A stretch of 64,000 bases of DNA from Histidinibacterium lentulum (lineage in GTDB: Bacteria > Pseudomonadota > Alphaproteobacteria > Rhodobacterales > Rhodobacteraceae). The stretch spans positions 62,001-126,000 of the forward strand of contig NZ_ML119091.1 in the NCBI RefSeq assembly GCF_003789055.1, given 5' to 3'. Below the pieces are notes generated by a model. The model was not told the origin of the DNA. It did not search any database and was given only the letters and a program-made list of their open reading frames with translations. The position numbers and the translations under genes were made by a program. Below, in pieces: positions 45,876 through 55,544 of this stretch. The stretch's first letter is position 1; each line of letters begins with the position of its first letter.

Positions 45876-47303
45876 ATGAGCCAATCCGAGACCCCGAGTC
45901 TCTATGCCAGCCGTGTTCCCGTCTTTCCGCGCCGGGTCGACGGGTTCTTCCGCCGCATGAAGTGGTGGATCATGATCGTGACACTGGGCATCTACTACCT
46001 GACGCCGTGGATCCGCTGGGACCGGGGGCCGGACCTGCCGAACCAGGCGGTGCTGCTCGACCTTGCGAACCGGCGGTTCTACTTCTTCTGGATCGAGATC
46101 TGGCCGCACGAATTCTATTTCGTGGCCGGACTGCTGGTCATGGCGGGGCTCGGGCTGTTCCTCTTCACCTCGGCGCTGGGTCGGGTCTGGTGCGGCTACA
46201 CCTGCCCGCAGACCGTCTGGACCGACCTCTTCATCCTGACGGAGCGCTGGATCGACGGCGACCGCAACGCCCGGGTGCGGCTGTGGAAGGCGCCCTGGTC
46301 GCTGAAGAAGGCGCGGCTGAGGCTGACGAAATACGTCGTCTGGGCGCTGATCGGGCTGGCCACCGGGGGCGCGTGGGTCTTCTACTTCGCCGATGCGCCG
46401 ACGCTGCTGGTGGACCTGGTCACCGGGCAGGCCCATCCGGTGGCCTACACGACCATGGCGATCCTGACCTTCACGACAGTCTTCATGGGCGGGATCGCGC
46501 GGGAGCAGGTCTGCATCTACGCCTGCCCCTGGCCGCGCATCCAGGCGGCGATGATGGACGAGGACACCATCACCATCGGCTATCGCGACTGGCGCGGAGA
46601 GCCGCGCGGCAAGCACCGCAAGGCGGAGGGATCGGACAACCTCGGCGACTGCATCGACTGCAACGCCTGCGTGAACGTCTGCCCCATGGGCATCGACATC
46701 CGGGACGGGCAGCAGCTGGAGTGCATCACCTGCGGGCTGTGCATCGACGCCTGCGACGATGTCATGGCGAAGATCGGCAAGCCGCGGGGGCTCATCGACT
46801 ATTTCGCGCTGCAGGACGAGGCGGCGGAGCGGGCGGGGGCCCCGCCGACGCAGATCTGGCGGCATATCTTCCGACCGAGGACCATCGTCTACACCTCGCT
46901 CTGGTCGCTGGTGGGCGTGGCGCTGGTGGTGGCGCTCTTCGTCCGGCCCGAGCTGGAGCTGACCGTCGCGGCGGTGCGGAACCCGACCTACGTCACCCTG
47001 TCGGACGGCACGGTGCGCAACGCCTACGAGGTGCGGCTGCGCAACAAGCACGGCGACGAGCGGCCGTTCCGCATCACCCTGACGGGCGATCCCGCGCTGC
47101 GCGTGACGCTGGAGGGCACGCCCTACGAGGCCGTGTCGGTGCCCGCGCAGGAGATGGTGCTGCAGCGCGTCTATGTCACCGCACCCCCGGGTTCGGACCC
47201 GGCGGAGGGCGCACGCACGGAATTCCGGTTCTGGGTCACGGACATGACCAACGGCGAGCGCGCGCACCAGGACACCCATTTCGTCGGACGAGGAGAGGAC
47301 TAG
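45876..47303 (+). CDS. ccoG: cbb3 oxidase maturation ferredoxin CcoG
   Basis: This 475-residue membrane protein (FixG/RdxA) has about five helices. Membrane-side cysteines occur in VWCGYTCPQTVW and CIYACPWPRIQ. A two-[4Fe-4S] ferredoxin domain has CIDCNACVNVCP and CITCGLCIDAC. The C-terminal IgG-like periplasmic domain is also present. CcoG reduces Cu2+ to Cu+ for delivery to CcoN. First gene of ccoGHIS. Confidence 0.97.
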   Translation: MSQSETPSLYASRVPVFPRRVDGFFRRMKWWIMIVTLGIYYLTPWIRWDRGPDLPNQAVLLDLANRRFYFFWIEIWPHEFYFVAGLLVMAGLGLFLFTSALGRVWCGYTCPQTVWTDLFILTERWIDGDRNARVRLWKAPWSLKKARLRLTKYVVWALIGLATGGAWVFYFADAPTLLVDLVTGQAHPVAYTTMAILTFTTVFMGGIAREQVCIYACPWPRIQAAMMDEDTITIGYRDWRGEPRGKHRKAEGSDNLGDCIDCNACVNVCPMGIDIRDGQQLECITCGLCIDACDDVMAKIGKPRGLIDYFALQDEAAERAGAPPTQIWRHIFRPRTIVYTSLWSLVGVALVVALFVRPELELTVAAVRNPTYVTLSDGTVRNAYEVRLRNKHGDERPFRITLTGDPALRVTLEGTPYEAVSVPAQEMVLQRVYVTAPPGSDPAEGARTEFRFWVTDMTNGERAHQDTHFVGRGED

Positions 47304-47306
47304 GCC

Positions 47307-47753
47307 ATGGAGATCAGGGGTATCCACGTGCTGGGGGCGTTCGTCGGCGCCTTCAGCATCATCATCGGGGTCAACCTGGTGCTGGCGACCCAGGCGGTCC
47401 GGACCTTTTCCGGCGTCGAGGTGAAGAATTCCTACGTCGCGAGCCAGGAATTCGACATCCGCCGCGCCGCGCAGGAGGCGCTGGGCTGGGACGTCGCCGT
47501 GACGCTGGAGGGCGACGAGCTGATCCTCGCGATCACCGACGAGGCCGGCGCGCCGGTCACGCCGGAGCGGATCAGCGCGATCTTCGGCAAGGCAACCTCG
47601 GTGGCCTGGGACCAGTCGCCGGACTTCGCCTTTGACGGGCAGGTCCATCGCGCCGTCGTCGACGGCGGGCCGGGCAACTGGAACCTCAGGATGACGGCAC
47701 TGGCCGACAACGGTACGGAATTCCGTCAGCGCGTGATCGTGGACGTGCGCTGA
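47307..47753 (+). CDS. ccoH: cbb3 oxidase assembly protein CcoH
   Basis: This 148-residue FixH family protein has one N-terminal membrane helix (VLGAFVGAFSIIIGVNLVL) and a periplasmic domain with YVASQEFDIRRAAQEALGW. It is needed for assembly of the oxidase. Its stop overlaps the ccoI start by one base (TGATG). Confidence 0.95.
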   Translation: MEIRGIHVLGAFVGAFSIIIGVNLVLATQAVRTFSGVEVKNSYVASQEFDIRRAAQEALGWDVAVTLEGDELILAITDEAGAPVTPERISAIFGKATSVAWDQSPDFAFDGQVHRAVVDGGPGNWNLRMTALADNGTEFRQRVIVDVR

Positions 47754-49936
47754 TGGCCTATGCCGAGGACGCGGGCGGCGGCGGCGCCTGTCCCGGATGC
47801 GTCGCGCTGCCGGAGATCGCCCGGCGGGCGGAAGAGGCGCGGCGGGCGGAGGGCCAGCAGGTGCAGCTGTCGCTGCCGACGATCCATTGCGCCGCCTGCA
47901 TCTCGGGCGTCGAGCGGGGTCTCATGCAGATGCCGGGCGTCAACGACGTGCGAGTGAACCTGACGAGAAAGCGCGCGACGGTGCATGTGGCGGACGGGAT
48001 CGACCCGGACGCGCTGGTGCGGCACCTGGGGCGGCTCGGCTTCGAGGCGATGCCGCTCGACGGCGCCACGCTGTCCGCCGGGGAAAACGACCGGGCGGCG
48101 CGGGACCTGCTGATGCGGCTCGGCGTCTCGGGCTTTGCCATGATGAACGTGATGCTTCTGTCGGTGGCGGTCTGGTCCGGCGCGACGGATGCGACGCGCG
48201 ACCTGTTTCACTGGCTGAGCGCCGCCATCGCGATCCCCACGGTGCTGTTCGCGGGCCAGCCGTTCTTTCGCTCGGCCGCGGCGGCGCTGGGCGCGCGGCG
48301 GCTCAACATGGACGTGCCCATTTCGCTGGCGATCCTGCTGGCGACGGGCGTGTCGCTGTCGGAGACGATCCTGAGCGGCAAGCACGCCTATTTCGACGCG
48401 GCGATCTCTCTGACCTTCTTCCTGCTGGCGGGGCGGTTCCTCGACCAGAAGATGCGGGGCACGGCGCGGTCTGCCGCCGCCGAGCTCGCCGCGCTCGAGG
48501 CGCCGCTGGCGCTGCGGATCGGGGGGGAGGGGACCGAGACGGTGCGCCTCGAGGAGGTCGCCGTGGGCGATCTCCTGCTGGTGCGGCCCGGGGCGAAGGT
48601 GCCGGTGGACGGCGTGGTCACGCAAGGGACGAGCGAGCTCGACCGGGCCTTCCTCACAGGCGAGACCGATCCGGTCGCCGTGGGCGAGGGCGAGACGCTG
48701 CGCGCGGGCGAGGTGAACCTGACCGGCCCGCTGACGATGCGGGCCACGGCGGTGGGGGAGGACACGCTGCTGCACGGCCTCGCCGACCTCGTGGCCGTCG
48801 CGGAGGAGGCGAAGAGCCGCTACAATTCCATCGCCAACCGGGCGAGCAGGATCTATTCGCCGCTCGTGCACATCATGGCGCTGGCAGGGTTCGTGACCTG
48901 GATGAGCGCCACGGGCGATTTCCGCACCTCGATGATGATCGCGGTGTCGCTGCTGATCATCACATGCCCCTGCGCCCTGGGCCTGGCGGTACCGGCGGTG
49001 TCGACCGTGGCCTCGGGCAAGCTGTTCCGGCTGGGGATGCTGGTCAAGCACGGCACGGCGCTGGAGAGGCTGTCGGAGGTGTCCCACGTCGTGTTCGACA
49101 AGACCGGGACGCTGACGCTGGGCCGGCCGGCGCTCGTCGGCCCTGACGGGCTGCCTCGCGAGACGCTGGCGCTGGCGGCGGCGTTGGCCGCGGGGTCGGA
49201 CCATCCGCGCTCGCGCGCCATCGCGGCGGCGGCGGAGTTGCGGGACCTGCCGAAGGTGCGCGTGACGGACATCCGCGAGACGCCGGGCTATGGCGTCGAG
49301 GGGCTTTGGCAGGGGCGCCGGGTGCGGCTGGGACGGGCGGCCTGGGTCGGTGCGGAGGGATCGGGGACGGTTCTGTCGGTCGAGGGTGAGGCGCCGGTGG
49401 CGCTGGAGTTCGAGGACGTGCTGCGCCCCGGCGCGGCGAAGCTGGTGGCCGCTCTGAAAGCGAAGGGCGTGCCGGTCACGCTGCTGTCGGGCGACGCGGA
49501 GGCGCCGGTGCGCGCGCTGGCGGACGAGCTGGGGATAGAGGACTGGCAGGCGGCGATGCTGCCGGGCGAGAAGGCGGAGGCCATCGACGGTCTGACGGCG
49601 GGCGGCGCCAGGGTACTGATGGTGGGCGACGGGCTGAACGATGTGGGCGCGCTGGCGGCGGCGCATGTGTCGATCGCCCCGGCCTCGGCGCTGGAGGCCA
49701 CGCGGGTGGCCGCCGACATGGTGCTGGTGGCGGGGGATCTCGGCAATGTCGCAGAGGCGATGCGGATCGCCCGGGTCGCGCAGCGGCGGATCAAGGAGAA
49801 TTTCGCGGCGGCGGCGCTGTACAACGTGGTCTGCGTGCCGATCGCCTTCATGGGGTTCGCCAGCCCCTTGGCGGCGGCGATCGCGATGTCTACCTCCTCC
49901 ATCGTGGTGTCGGTGAACGCGTTGAGGACCCGCTGA
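47753..49936 (+). CDS. ccoI: Copper-transporting P1B-type ATPase CcoI
   Basis: This 727-residue pump of the FixI type exports copper for insertion into the cbb3 oxidase. N-terminal metal sites are GACPGCVAL (residues 11-19) and the HMA motif CAAC (46-49). The intramembrane CPC is at 405-407, the phosphorylated Asp is D449 in DKTGT, and the hinge is VGDGLNDVGAL at about 624. HP is in SDHPRSRA. The order ccoG-H-I-S is canonical. Confidence 0.97.
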   Translation: MAYAEDAGGGGACPGCVALPEIARRAEEARRAEGQQVQLSLPTIHCAACISGVERGLMQMPGVNDVRVNLTRKRATVHVADGIDPDALVRHLGRLGFEAMPLDGATLSAGENDRAARDLLMRLGVSGFAMMNVMLLSVAVWSGATDATRDLFHWLSAAIAIPTVLFAGQPFFRSAAAALGARRLNMDVPISLAILLATGVSLSETILSGKHAYFDAAISLTFFLLAGRFLDQKMRGTARSAAAELAALEAPLALRIGGEGTETVRLEEVAVGDLLLVRPGAKVPVDGVVTQGTSELDRAFLTGETDPVAVGEGETLRAGEVNLTGPLTMRATAVGEDTLLHGLADLVAVAEEAKSRYNSIANRASRIYSPLVHIMALAGFVTWMSATGDFRTSMMIAVSLLIITCPCALGLAVPAVSTVASGKLFRLGMLVKHGTALERLSEVSHVVFDKTGTLTLGRPALVGPDGLPRETLALAAALAAGSDHPRSRAIAAAAELRDLPKVRVTDIRETPGYGVEGLWQGRRVRLGRAAWVGAEGSGTVLSVEGEAPVALEFEDVLRPGAAKLVAALKAKGVPVTLLSGDAEAPVRALADELGIEDWQAAMLPGEKAEAIDGLTAGGARVLMVGDGLNDVGALAAAHVSIAPASALEATRVAADMVLVAGDLGNVAEAMRIARVAQRRIKENFAAAALYNVVCVPIAFMGFASPLAAAIAMSTSSIVVSVNALRTR

Positions 49937-50094
49937 TGGATGTGCTGGCCATTCTGATCCCGGTGTCGCTGGGTCTGGGGCTTCTGGGCCTCGGTGCCTT
50001 CTGGTGGACGCTGAGGTCGAAGCAGTACGACGATCCGGACGGGGACCGGCACAGGATCCTGTCGGACGATTACGACGACCAGCCGAAGAGGTGA
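49936..50094 (+). CDS. ccoS: cbb3 oxidase maturation protein CcoS
   Basis: This 52-residue protein begins MDVLAILIPVSLGLGLLGLG, a single membrane helix, then FWWTLRSKQYDDPDGDRHRI with the conserved Q-Y/F-D-D-P-x-G-D, ending DDQPKR. It overlaps the ccoI stop by one base. CcoS is required for cofactor insertion. It was found by reading through the short gap before the repeats. Confidence 0.95.
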   Translation: MDVLAILIPVSLGLGLLGLGAFWWTLRSKQYDDPDGDRHRILSDDYDDQPKR

Positions 50095-50099
50095 GGGCA

Positions 50100-50181
50100 G
50101 GGGTGCCGGGCCGAGGCCCGGCCTACGGCCTTGCGGAACGGTCGGGTTCTTGCGGGGGTGCCGGGCCGAGGCCCGGCCTAC
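50100..50181. repeat. Two tandem copies of a 27-bp palindromic repeat after ccoS
   Basis: The identical 27-bp sequence, with core GCCGGGCCGAGGCCCGGC, occurs at 50100-50126 and 50155-50181, a 55-bp period. Each copy folds into a GCCGGGC/GCCCGGC hairpin with loop CGAG. This looks like a REP/BIME-type pair at an operon end. A third CCGGG-type hairpin follows at 50211. Confidence 0.85.
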
Positions 50182-50210
50182 ATCTTCGCGACCCTGTTGG
50201 GCTTTGGCGT

Positions 50211-50232
50211 AAGCCGGGTTTCAGCCCGGCTT
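50211..50232 (-). terminator. Stem-loop at the end of aroQ
   Basis: AAGCCGGG and CCCGGCTT, 8-bp stem, 6-base loop that includes the aroQ stop codon. It may end transcripts from both directions, although no T-run follows. Confidence 0.5.
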
Positions 50233-50670
50233 GGCCCCCGGAACGAGGCTGGCCATGCGGCGCAGGGCGAGTGTGTAGCCCTCGGTGCCGAAACCCGCGA
50301 TGACTCCGTCCGCGCGCAGCGAGACGTAGGAGTGGCGGCGGAAGTCCTCGCGCCTGTGCACGTTCGAGACATGGACCTCGATTACCGGCCCGTCGAAGGC
50401 GTTGAGCGCGTCGAGGATGGCAATGGAGGTGTGGGTATAGGCGCCCGGGTTGATGACGATGCCCGCCGCCGTGCCGCGTGCCTCCTGGATCCAGTCGACG
50501 AGCTGGCCCTCGTGGTTCGACTGGCGCAGGTCGGTGTCGAGGCCGAGGGACGTGCCGAGCGAGGCGCAGGCGGCGGCGACGTCGTCCAGGGTCTCGCGGC
50601 CGTAGATCTCGGGCTGGCGGGCGCCGAGGAGGTTCAGGTTGGGGCCGTTGAGGATCAGGATCTTGGGCAT
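50221..50670 (-). CDS. aroQ: Type II 3-dehydroquinate dehydratase
   Basis: This 149-residue dodecameric enzyme of the shikimate pathway has [20 protein letters not shown] (active-site loop with Tyr), [25 protein letters not shown] and [14 protein letters not shown] with the catalytic His. It follows the kinase gene by 7 bp on the same strand. The end of the frame merges with a hairpin. Confidence 0.97.
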   Translation of the reverse strand: MPKILILNGPNLNLLGARQPEIYGRETLDDVAAACASLGTSLGLDTDLRQSNHEGQLVDWIQEARGTAAGIVINPGAYTHTSIAILDALNAFDGPVIEVHVSNVHRREDFRRHSYVSLRADGVIAGFGTEGYTLALRRMASLVPGAKPG

Positions 50671-50677
50671 GTCGGGA

Positions 50678-51577
50678 CTATTGCCCGGCGGCGTCCTGCC
50701 GTCCAGCGGGGACGAGCGCGCCCTTGCCCTGCACCACGCGGGAGGCGAGGGCGTGGGCCCGTCGGACGGCGTCCCGCGGGTCTGCGCCGCAGAGGCGGGC
50801 GGCGAGGTAGCCTGCGTTGAAGCTGTCGCCCGCGCCGGTGGTGTCGACGGGATCGACCTTCGGCAGTTCCGTCACCGTCTCGCCGGTGCCCAGCGCGACG
50901 GGGCCGCCGCCGGTCTTGACCACGGTCTCGGGGCCGATGGCGGCGTAGCGGGCGGCGGTCGCGTCGGGGGTGTCGTCGCCGAAGAGGGCGGCCTCGTCGT
51001 CGGCGGAGGGCAGGACATAGGCGGCGGCGCGGGCGGCGTCCTCGCCCCAGGCGCGGGCGGTGTCCGCGTCCTCCCAGAGGCGGGGGCGGTAGTTCGAATC
51101 GTAGGCCAGCGGCACACCCGCGGCGGCGATGCGCTGCAGCAGCGCGGCGCGGCGGTCCTCGGCGAGGATCGCGAGGGTGATGCCGGAGAGGTAGGCGAGC
51201 GCCGCGCCGTCCAGGGCTGCATCGAGCGCGTCCTCGTCGTCGGCGAGGTGGCGCGCGGCGGAGGTGGCGCGCCAGTAGGTGAAGCTGCGCTCTCCCTTGT
51301 CGAGGGAAATGGCGTAGAGCCCGGGGCCGTGGGCCGGATCGCGCGTGATATGGCCCGTGCCGATGCCCGAGGAGGCGATGAAGCGGGCGATGCGGTCCGA
51401 GAAGGGATCGGTGCCGAGGCGGGTGAGGTAGTCGACCTGCCAGTCCGCGGCGAGCAGCTCGCGCAGGTACCAGGCGGTGTTCAGCGTGTCTCCGGCCACG
51501 CCCATGCGCCAGAGATCGGGCTCGGGCGCCTCGGACAGCTCGAGCATGGCTTCGCCGATGCAGACGATGCGGGGCAT
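50678..51577 (-). CDS. kdgK: PfkB-family sugar kinase, probably 2-keto-3-deoxygluconate kinase
   Basis: This 299-residue ribokinase-fold enzyme starts [18 protein letters not shown]. The PfkB signatures are [10 protein letters not shown] near residue 30 and [18 protein letters not shown] near 245, with the catalytic Asp in [18 protein letters not shown] is typical of KDG kinases. The start at 51577 has GGGAGGAC upstream. It would feed the Entner-Doudoroff route, but no other gene of that route is adjacent. Confidence 0.85.
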   Translation of the reverse strand: MPRIVCIGEAMLELSEAPEPDLWRMGVAGDTLNTAWYLRELLAADWQVDYLTRLGTDPFSDRIARFIASSGIGTGHITRDPAHGPGLYAISLDKGERSFTYWRATSAARHLADDEDALDAALDGAALAYLSGITLAILAEDRRAALLQRIAAAGVPLAYDSNYRPRLWEDADTARAWGEDAARAAAYVLPSADDEAALFGDDTPDATAARYAAIGPETVVKTGGGPVALGTGETVTELPKVDPVDTTGAGDSFNAGYLAARLCGADPRDAVRRAHALASRVVQGKGALVPAGRQDAAGQ

Positions 51578-51629
51578 TTCGGTCCTCCCGGCGCGCACCC
51601 TACCCGGCAGGCGGGCAGGGGCAAGGCGG

Positions 51630-51845
51630 TCAGGCGGGTTCGCGGATCTGTGCGGCGGCCTCGATGACCAGCGGGTTCAGGCCCGCGCCGCCCGCCGCGA
51701 TGTGGTCGAGGAGCTGGCGGCGCATGCGCGGCTCCCAGAAGTCGTTGACATGGGCGGCGACGCGGGCGGCGCGGTCCGCCTCGGGCTGGCTCGCGAAGAA
51801 GGTGGCGATCTGGTTCGCCATGGTCACCATCTTCTCAGGCGACAT
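51630..51845 (-). CDS. fdsD: NAD-dependent formate dehydrogenase delta subunit FdsD
   Basis: This 71-residue protein matches FdsD: MVTMANQIATFFASQP, HVNDFWEPRMRRQLLDHIA, GLNPLVIEAAAQI. It is the last gene of fdsGBA-fdhD-fdsD and overlaps fdhD by 11 bases. FdsD associates with the soluble Fds complex and its role is not fully defined. Confidence 0.92.
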   Translation of the reverse strand: MSPEKMVTMANQIATFFASQPEADRAARVAAHVNDFWEPRMRRQLLDHIAAGGAGLNPLVIEAAAQIREPA

Positions 51846-52650
51846 CGGCGGCCTCCGTCAGGATGCGGTGGGGATGGGCGTAGAGATCGACGCCGCCGGC
51901 CCGCGCGAAGGCGGCGAGCGTCAGGCCGCAGCCCTCGGCCAGCCTGAGGGCATGGGCGGTGGGGGCGGAGACGGCCACGAGCACCGGGCAGCCGGCCATG
52001 GCGGTCTTCTGCACCATTTCGGTGGAGACGCGGCTGGTCAGCACGATGGCGCCTTGCCCCGCGTCGATCCCGGCGCGGGCCAGCGCGCCGATCAGCTTGT
52101 CGAGCGCGTTGTGCCGGCCGACATCCTCGCGCGCCAGGACGATGCCCTCGCCGGGCAGCAGGAAGCCTGCGGCATGGACGGCGCGGGTCAGGTCGTGGAG
52201 CGGCTGGTGGCCGCGCAGGTCGTCCGCGGCGTTCGTGATCTCGGCGGCGGTGAAGCGCGCGCCCTCCGGCACGGCGGGCAGGGCGCGGGTCGCCTCATCG
52301 AGGCTGTCGATGCCGCAGAGGCCGCAGCCCACGGGGCCGGCCATGGCGCGGCGCCTGCGGGCGAGGGCCGCGCGGCGGTGCTCGGGCAGCCAGAGGCGGG
52401 CCTCGATGCCGCGCGGATGCAGCAAGACCTCCACCTCGCCGATCTCGCCGGCCTCGGCGAAGCCCTCGGTCAGGGTGAAGCCCACCGCGAAATCCGCGAT
52501 GTCGGCGGGGGTCGCCATCATCACGGCCTGGGTCGAGCCGTCGTAGACCAGCGCCACCGGCGTCTCCTCGGGCAGGGTCCGCGTCACATCGCGCGCGCCC
52601 TCGGGCCGGATCGCGCGGCCCCGGGCGGTCTCTGCCCGCCGCCAGGTCAT
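51835..52650 (-). CDS. fdhD: Formate dehydrogenase sulphurtransferase FdhD
   Basis: This 271-residue protein transfers sulphur from a cysteine desulphurase to the molybdenum cofactor of formate dehydrogenase. The loop cysteines are in GPVGCGLCGIDSL. VLAREDVGRHNALDKLIG is the family signature, and SRVSTEMVQKTAMAGCPV follows. It overlaps fdsA by four bases (ATGA). Confidence 0.95.
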   Translation of the reverse strand: MTWRRAETARGRAIRPEGARDVTRTLPEETPVALVYDGSTQAVMMATPADIADFAVGFTLTEGFAEAGEIGEVEVLLHPRGIEARLWLPEHRRAALARRRRAMAGPVGCGLCGIDSLDEATRALPAVPEGARFTAAEITNAADDLRGHQPLHDLTRAVHAAGFLLPGEGIVLAREDVGRHNALDKLIGALARAGIDAGQGAIVLTSRVSTEMVQKTAMAGCPVLVAVSAPTAHALRLAEGCGLTLAAFARAGGVDLYAHPHRILTEAADVA

Positions 52651-55526
52651 TCCGCCGCCGGAAGCACGCGGCGCGAGCGGGTCGAGAAGGCGTCGTAGCT
52701 CTCCTGCCAGTCGGTCGGCCCGTTGGAGGCGGAGACCTGCACCGCCGTCACCTTGTATTCCGGGCAGTTCGTCGCCCAGTCGGAATAGTCGGTGGTGATG
52801 ACGTTGGCCTGTGTGCCGGGATGGTGGAAGGTCGTGTAGACGACGCCGGGCGCCACGCGGTCGGTGAGGGTCGCGCGGAGCGACGTCTCGCCCGAGCGGG
52901 AGGCGAGCTTGACCCAGTCGCCCTCCTTGATGCCGCGCAGTTCGGCGTCGTGGGGGTGGATCTCCAGCAGGTCCTCCGAGTGCCAGACGCTGTTGGCCGT
53001 GCGCCGGGTCTGGGCGCCGACGTTGTATTGCGACAGGATCCGCCCCGTCGTCAGCAGGAGCGGAAAGCGCGGGCCGGTCCTTTCGTCCGTTGGCACGTAT
53101 TCGGTGACGATGAACCGTCCCTTGCCGCGCACGAAGCCGTCCACATGCATGAGCGGCGTGCCTTCGGGATGGGCCGCGTTGCAGGGCCACTGGACGCTGC
53201 CCTTCTCCTCCAGCAGTTCGTAGCTGACGCCGGCGAAGCTGGGCGTGGTGGCGGCGATCTCGTCCATGATCTGGGAGGGATGTGTGTAGGTCCAGCCCGC
53301 GCCGAGAGCGTTCGCCAGAAGCTGCGTCACCTCCCAGTCGGCGTAGCCGTTCCGGGGCTTCATCACCTCGCGGACCCGGTTGATGCGCCGCTCGGCATTG
53401 GTGAAGGTCCCGTCCTTCTCGAGGAAGGTGCTGCCCGGCAGGAAGACATGGGCGTAATTCGCGGTCTCGTTCAGGAACAGATCGTGGACGATGACGCAGT
53501 CCATGGCGGCGAGGCCCGCCGAGACGTGCTTCGTGTCGGGGTCCGACTGCAGGATGTCCTCGCCCTGGACATAGAGCGCCTTGAAGGTCCCCTCCACGGC
53601 GGCGTCGAGCATGTTGGGGATGCGGAGGCCCGGTTCGGGGTCGATCTCCACGCCCCAGAGCGCCTCGTAGATGGCGCGCACCTCCGGGCTCTTCACATGC
53701 CGGTAGCCCGGCAATTCGTGCGGGAAGCTGCCCATGTCGCAGGAGCCTTGCACGTTGTTCTGGCCCCGGAGCGGGTTCACCCCGGTGCCCGCGCGGCCCA
53801 CGTTGCCGGTCAGCATGGCGAGGTTGGCGATGCCCATGACGGTGGTGGAGCCCTGGCTGTGCTCGGTCACGCCGAGGCCGTAGTAGATCGCCCCGTTGCC
53901 GCCCGTGGCATAGAGCCGGGCCGCGGCGCGCAGCTCGGCCGCGGGCACGCCGGTGAGCATCTCGGTGGCCTCGGGCGCATGGCGCGGATCGGAGATGAAG
54001 GCGGCGTAGTCCTGGAACTCGTCCCAGTCGCAGCGGGCGCGGATGAAGGCCTCGTCCATGAGCCCCTCGGTGACGATGACATGGGCCATGGCCGAGACGA
54101 CCGCCACGTTGGTGCCGGGTCTGAGCGGCAGGTGGTGGGCGGCTTCGATGTGCGGCTGGCGCACGAGGTCGATGCGGCGCGGGTCGATGACGATGAGCTT
54201 CGCGCCCTGCCGCAGGCGCTTCTTCAGGCGGGAGGCGAAGACGGGATGCCCGTCGGTGGGGTTGGCGCCGATGACGACCACGACATCGGCCTGCGCCACG
54301 CTGTCGAAATCCTGCGTGCCGGCGGAAGTGCCGAAGGTCTGGCCGAGGCCATAGCCCGTGGGCGAATGGCAGACCCGCGCGCAGGTGTCGGTGTTGTTGT
54401 TGCGGAATACCGCGCGGGCGAGCTTCTGGACGAGATAGGTTTCCTCGTTGGTGCAGCGGCTCGAGGTGATGACGCCCAGGGCCTTCTGGCCGCGGGTCTC
54501 GGCGATGGCGGTCAGGCGCCGGGCGGTGAAGGCCATGGCCTCCTCCCAGCTCACCTCGCGCCAGGGGTCATGGATGCTGTCGCGGATCATCGGGCTGAGG
54601 ATGCGGTCGCCGTGGCTGGCATAGCCATAGGCGAAGCGGCCCTTGACGCAGCTGTGGCCCCGGTTGGCCTTGCCGTGCTTCCAGGGGGTCATGCGCACCA
54701 GCCGGTCCCCGTTGAGCTCCGCCTTGAACGAACAGCCGACGCCGCAATAGGCGCAGGTGGTGATCACGCTGCGCGTGGGCGTACCGAGCTCGATGACGGA
54801 TTTCTCCTGCAGCGTGGCGGTGGGGCAGGCCTGAACGCAGGCGCCGCAGGAGACGCAGTCCGAGGACATGAAGTCGTCGCCGGCCATGCCCGCCGAGACG
54901 CGGCTGTCGAAGCCCCGGCCCTCTATCGTCAGGGCGAAGGTCCCCTGCACCTCCTCGCAGGCCCGGACGCAGCGCGAGCAGACGATGCATTTCGCGGGAT
55001 CGTAGGTGAAATAGGGGTTGCTGTCGTCCTCGGCGATGTAGAGCGGGTTCTCGTGGCCGCCCTGACGGGTCTCGAAATGGTTGTCCCCCGCCTCGTAGCG
55101 CACGTCGCGCAGGCCCACGGCGCCGGCCATGTCCTGCAGCTCGCAATCGCCGTTGGCCGCGCAGGTCAGGCAGTCGAGCGGGTGGTCGGAGATGTAGAGC
55201 TCCATCACCCCCTTGCGGAGCTTCATGAGCCGGTCGGACTGGGTGCGCACGACCATGCCCTCGGCCACGGGCGTGGTGCAGGAGGCGGGCGTGCCGCGCC
55301 GCCCCTCGATCTCCACCACGCAGAGCCGGCAGGAGCCGAAGGCCTCCACGCTGTCGGTGGCGCAGAGCTTGGGGATCTGCAGCCCCGCCTCCGCCGCCGC
55401 CCGCATCACGCTCGTGCCCTCGGGCACGGTCACTGCAAAGCCGTCCACGGTCAGCGTCACCGGCGCGCCGGTCTTCGCGGGCGTGCCCATGTCCCGGTCG
55501 TCCCAGGGAATGACGAAATCCTTCAT
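52647..55526 (-). CDS. fdsA: NAD-dependent formate dehydrogenase alpha subunit FdsA
   Basis: This 959-residue molybdenum subunit oxidises formate to CO2. It opens with a [2Fe-2S] domain (C55, C66, C69, C83) and a NuoG-like region (DHPLDCLTC). Two [4Fe-4S] clusters follow: CIVCSRCVRAC (180-190) and CVSCGACVQACP (224-235). The bis-MGD domain has CAYCGVGC (258-265) with C293. The Mo ligand is cysteine C382 in NNTDTCARVCHSPT, so this is a Cys rather than a selenocysteine enzyme. It lies 114 bp after fdsB, with a repeat in the gap. Confidence 0.97.
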   Translation of the reverse strand: MKDFVIPWDDRDMGTPAKTGAPVTLTVDGFAVTVPEGTSVMRAAAEAGLQIPKLCATDSVEAFGSCRLCVVEIEGRRGTPASCTTPVAEGMVVRTQSDRLMKLRKGVMELYISDHPLDCLTCAANGDCELQDMAGAVGLRDVRYEAGDNHFETRQGGHENPLYIAEDDSNPYFTYDPAKCIVCSRCVRACEEVQGTFALTIEGRGFDSRVSAGMAGDDFMSSDCVSCGACVQACPTATLQEKSVIELGTPTRSVITTCAYCGVGCSFKAELNGDRLVRMTPWKHGKANRGHSCVKGRFAYGYASHGDRILSPMIRDSIHDPWREVSWEEAMAFTARRLTAIAETRGQKALGVITSSRCTNEETYLVQKLARAVFRNNNTDTCARVCHSPTGYGLGQTFGTSAGTQDFDSVAQADVVVVIGANPTDGHPVFASRLKKRLRQGAKLIVIDPRRIDLVRQPHIEAAHHLPLRPGTNVAVVSAMAHVIVTEGLMDEAFIRARCDWDEFQDYAAFISDPRHAPEATEMLTGVPAAELRAAARLYATGGNGAIYYGLGVTEHSQGSTTVMGIANLAMLTGNVGRAGTGVNPLRGQNNVQGSCDMGSFPHELPGYRHVKSPEVRAIYEALWGVEIDPEPGLRIPNMLDAAVEGTFKALYVQGEDILQSDPDTKHVSAGLAAMDCVIVHDLFLNETANYAHVFLPGSTFLEKDGTFTNAERRINRVREVMKPRNGYADWEVTQLLANALGAGWTYTHPSQIMDEIAATTPSFAGVSYELLEEKGSVQWPCNAAHPEGTPLMHVDGFVRGKGRFIVTEYVPTDERTGPRFPLLLTTGRILSQYNVGAQTRRTANSVWHSEDLLEIHPHDAELRGIKEGDWVKLASRSGETSLRATLTDRVAPGVVYTTFHHPGTQANVITTDYSDWATNCPEYKVTAVQVSASNGPTDWQESYDAFSTRSRRVLPAAE

Positions 55527-55544
55527 CTCACGACTCCGTGGTCT

